Shown here one piece after another: positions 63,490 through 64,000 of a DNA stretch of 64,000 nt; the stretch's first letter is position 1; each line of letters begins with the position of its first letter. The DNA comes from Marixanthomonas ophiurae. Lineage in GTDB: Bacteria > Bacteroidota > Bacteroidia > Flavobacteriales > Flavobacteriaceae. The stretch covers positions 682,001-746,000 of the forward strand of contig NZ_QVID01000002.1 of assembly GCF_003413745.1 (NCBI RefSeq), read 5' to 3'. The notes under the pieces are model-generated. The model made no database searches. It saw nothing but the letters and a program-made list of their open reading frames with translations, and was not told the origin of the DNA. The position numbers were made by a program, and so were the translations under genes.

Positions 63490-64000
63490 TGCGCATAATT
63501 TCTGGAACACATAAAGGAAGACGATTAATTGCTCCAAAAACACTTCCTGTTAGACCTACTACTGATTTTGCCAAGGAAGCACTCTTCAATATTTTGGGAA
63601 ATTCACTTTATTTTAATGAAATTAGCTTGTTAGATTTATTTGCCGGTACCGGAAATATTAGTTACGAATTTGCTTCACGCGGGACCGAAAAAATTACAGC
63701 AGTAGATGTTCATCACGGCTGTGTAAAATACATAAAGAAAACAGCTGAGGAATTAGAGTTTCCTATTGAAACTATAAAATCTGATGTAATAAAATACCTC
63801 TCGGCTGTATCATCTAAGTTCGATGTTGTTTTCGCCGACCCACCGTATAAGTTTGAAGTTCAACAGTTCGAGGAAATTATAGGAAAAATCTTTCAAAACG
63901 ACTTGATAAATACAAACGGATTAGTTATCATTGAACACTCAAAAGACACCGATCTTTCACACTTGTCTCAATTTAAAGAGTTTCGCAGGTACGGTGGGTC
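63489..64000 (+). CDS. rsmD: 16S rRNA m2G966 methyltransferase RsmD (cut by window end)
   Basis: ATG 63489 overlaps the DUF3822 stop (TAATG) and the frame is open to the window end, giving ~170 residues of a normal ~180. Visible motifs are MRIISGTHKGRRLIAPK, RPTTDFAKEALFNIL, LLDLFAGTGNISYEFASRG (SAM motif I) and VVFADPPYKFEV (N-P-P-Y-type catalytic motif). It methylates G966 of 16S rRNA. DUF3822 next to rsmD is a common Bacteroidetes arrangement. Confidence 0.93.
   Translation, partial: MRIISGTHKGRRLIAPKTLPVRPTTDFAKEALFNILGNSLYFNEISLLDLFAGTGNISYEFASRGTEKITAVDVHHGCVKYIKKTAEELEFPIETIKSDVIKYLSAVSSKFDVVFADPPYKFEVQQFEEIIGKIFQNDLINTNGLVIIEHSKDTDLSHLSQFKEFRRYGG

Noticed and set aside
1-64000. CRISPR arrays, intact insertion sequences, prophage, rRNA operons, riboswitches
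   Set aside because: No regularly spaced direct repeats, transposase or integrase proteins, phage structural genes, rRNA sequence or recognisable riboswitch was found on reading the window.

Overview
The window is chromosomal DNA from a member of the Bacteroidota, most likely a marine-type Flavobacteriaceae. Four things point there. The DNA is AT-rich. Promoters carry the Bacteroidetes -7 box TAnnTTTG instead of sigma70 boxes. Few genes have clear Shine-Dalgarno sequences. The gene families are typical of the group: a Bacteroidetes-style LptD, a 1.4-kaa TamB, a PgpH-like HD protein, DUF4251, DUF4159, DUF3822 and RluE. Both edges cut genes: an unknown nuclease-like protein on the left and rsmD on the right.

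Region 1-4.7 kb is a very AT-rich accessory stretch. It holds a large protein with a C-terminal PD-(D/E)XK-like nuclease signature, a long imperfect inverted repeat, a cytosolic YD-repeat-like protein, an ORF broken by one in-frame stop, and a second inverted repeat in DNA without convincing genes. Region 4.7-14.4 kb looks stress-related: a universal stress protein with a 53-aa membrane protein behind it, an MFS exporter, a DUF4251 lipoprotein, an FNT channel, a nitroreductase/hydrophilic peptide/Rossmann reductase operon, a short aconitase, TerC, HPF and an ArsC-fold protein without its cysteine. Region 14.5-34.7 kb carries RluE, a secreted CocE/NonD hydrolase, and a minus-strand operon (amidase, MlaD-like, membrane Fe-S protein, HAD protein, CCG Fe-S protein). 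Next come lptD and ridA, the giant tamB, tsaD-rsmE, small membrane proteins, DUF1223, DUF4159 and a TrmH-like methylase.

Region 34.7-45.6 kb has an AI-2E family permease, a THUMP-like methyltransferase, three tRNA genes (Ser-GCT, Pro-TGG, Arg-TCT) behind a good Bacteroidetes promoter, a PgpH-like phosphohydrolase, thiolase, a C40 peptidase, a TPR protein and gyrA. Region 45.9-56.1 kb carries clpC, then several amino-acid catabolism genes (hutH, gcvT, glsA, pterin dehydratase) with nnr and yebC. Region 56.2-64 kb carries a lipoprotein, an acyltransferase, a KdsB-KdnB-like fusion enzyme probably for modified Kdo in LPS, DUF4126, a RecD/Dda-like helicase, and a translationally coupled trio ending in rsmD.

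The strongest points for follow-up are five: the CMP-Kdo synthetase/iron-alcohol-dehydrogenase fusion; two genes (tamB and the THUMP-like methyltransferase) whose expected N-termini are encoded in frame without any ATG, GTG or TTG; several -7 boxes only 4-5 nt before start codons, which suggests leaderless mRNAs; a DUF3822 protein overlapping a single-pass membrane protein in a possible PilM/pilin-like pairing; and the unknown nuclease-like protein at the left edge. No CRISPR array, intact insertion sequence, prophage or rRNA gene was seen.
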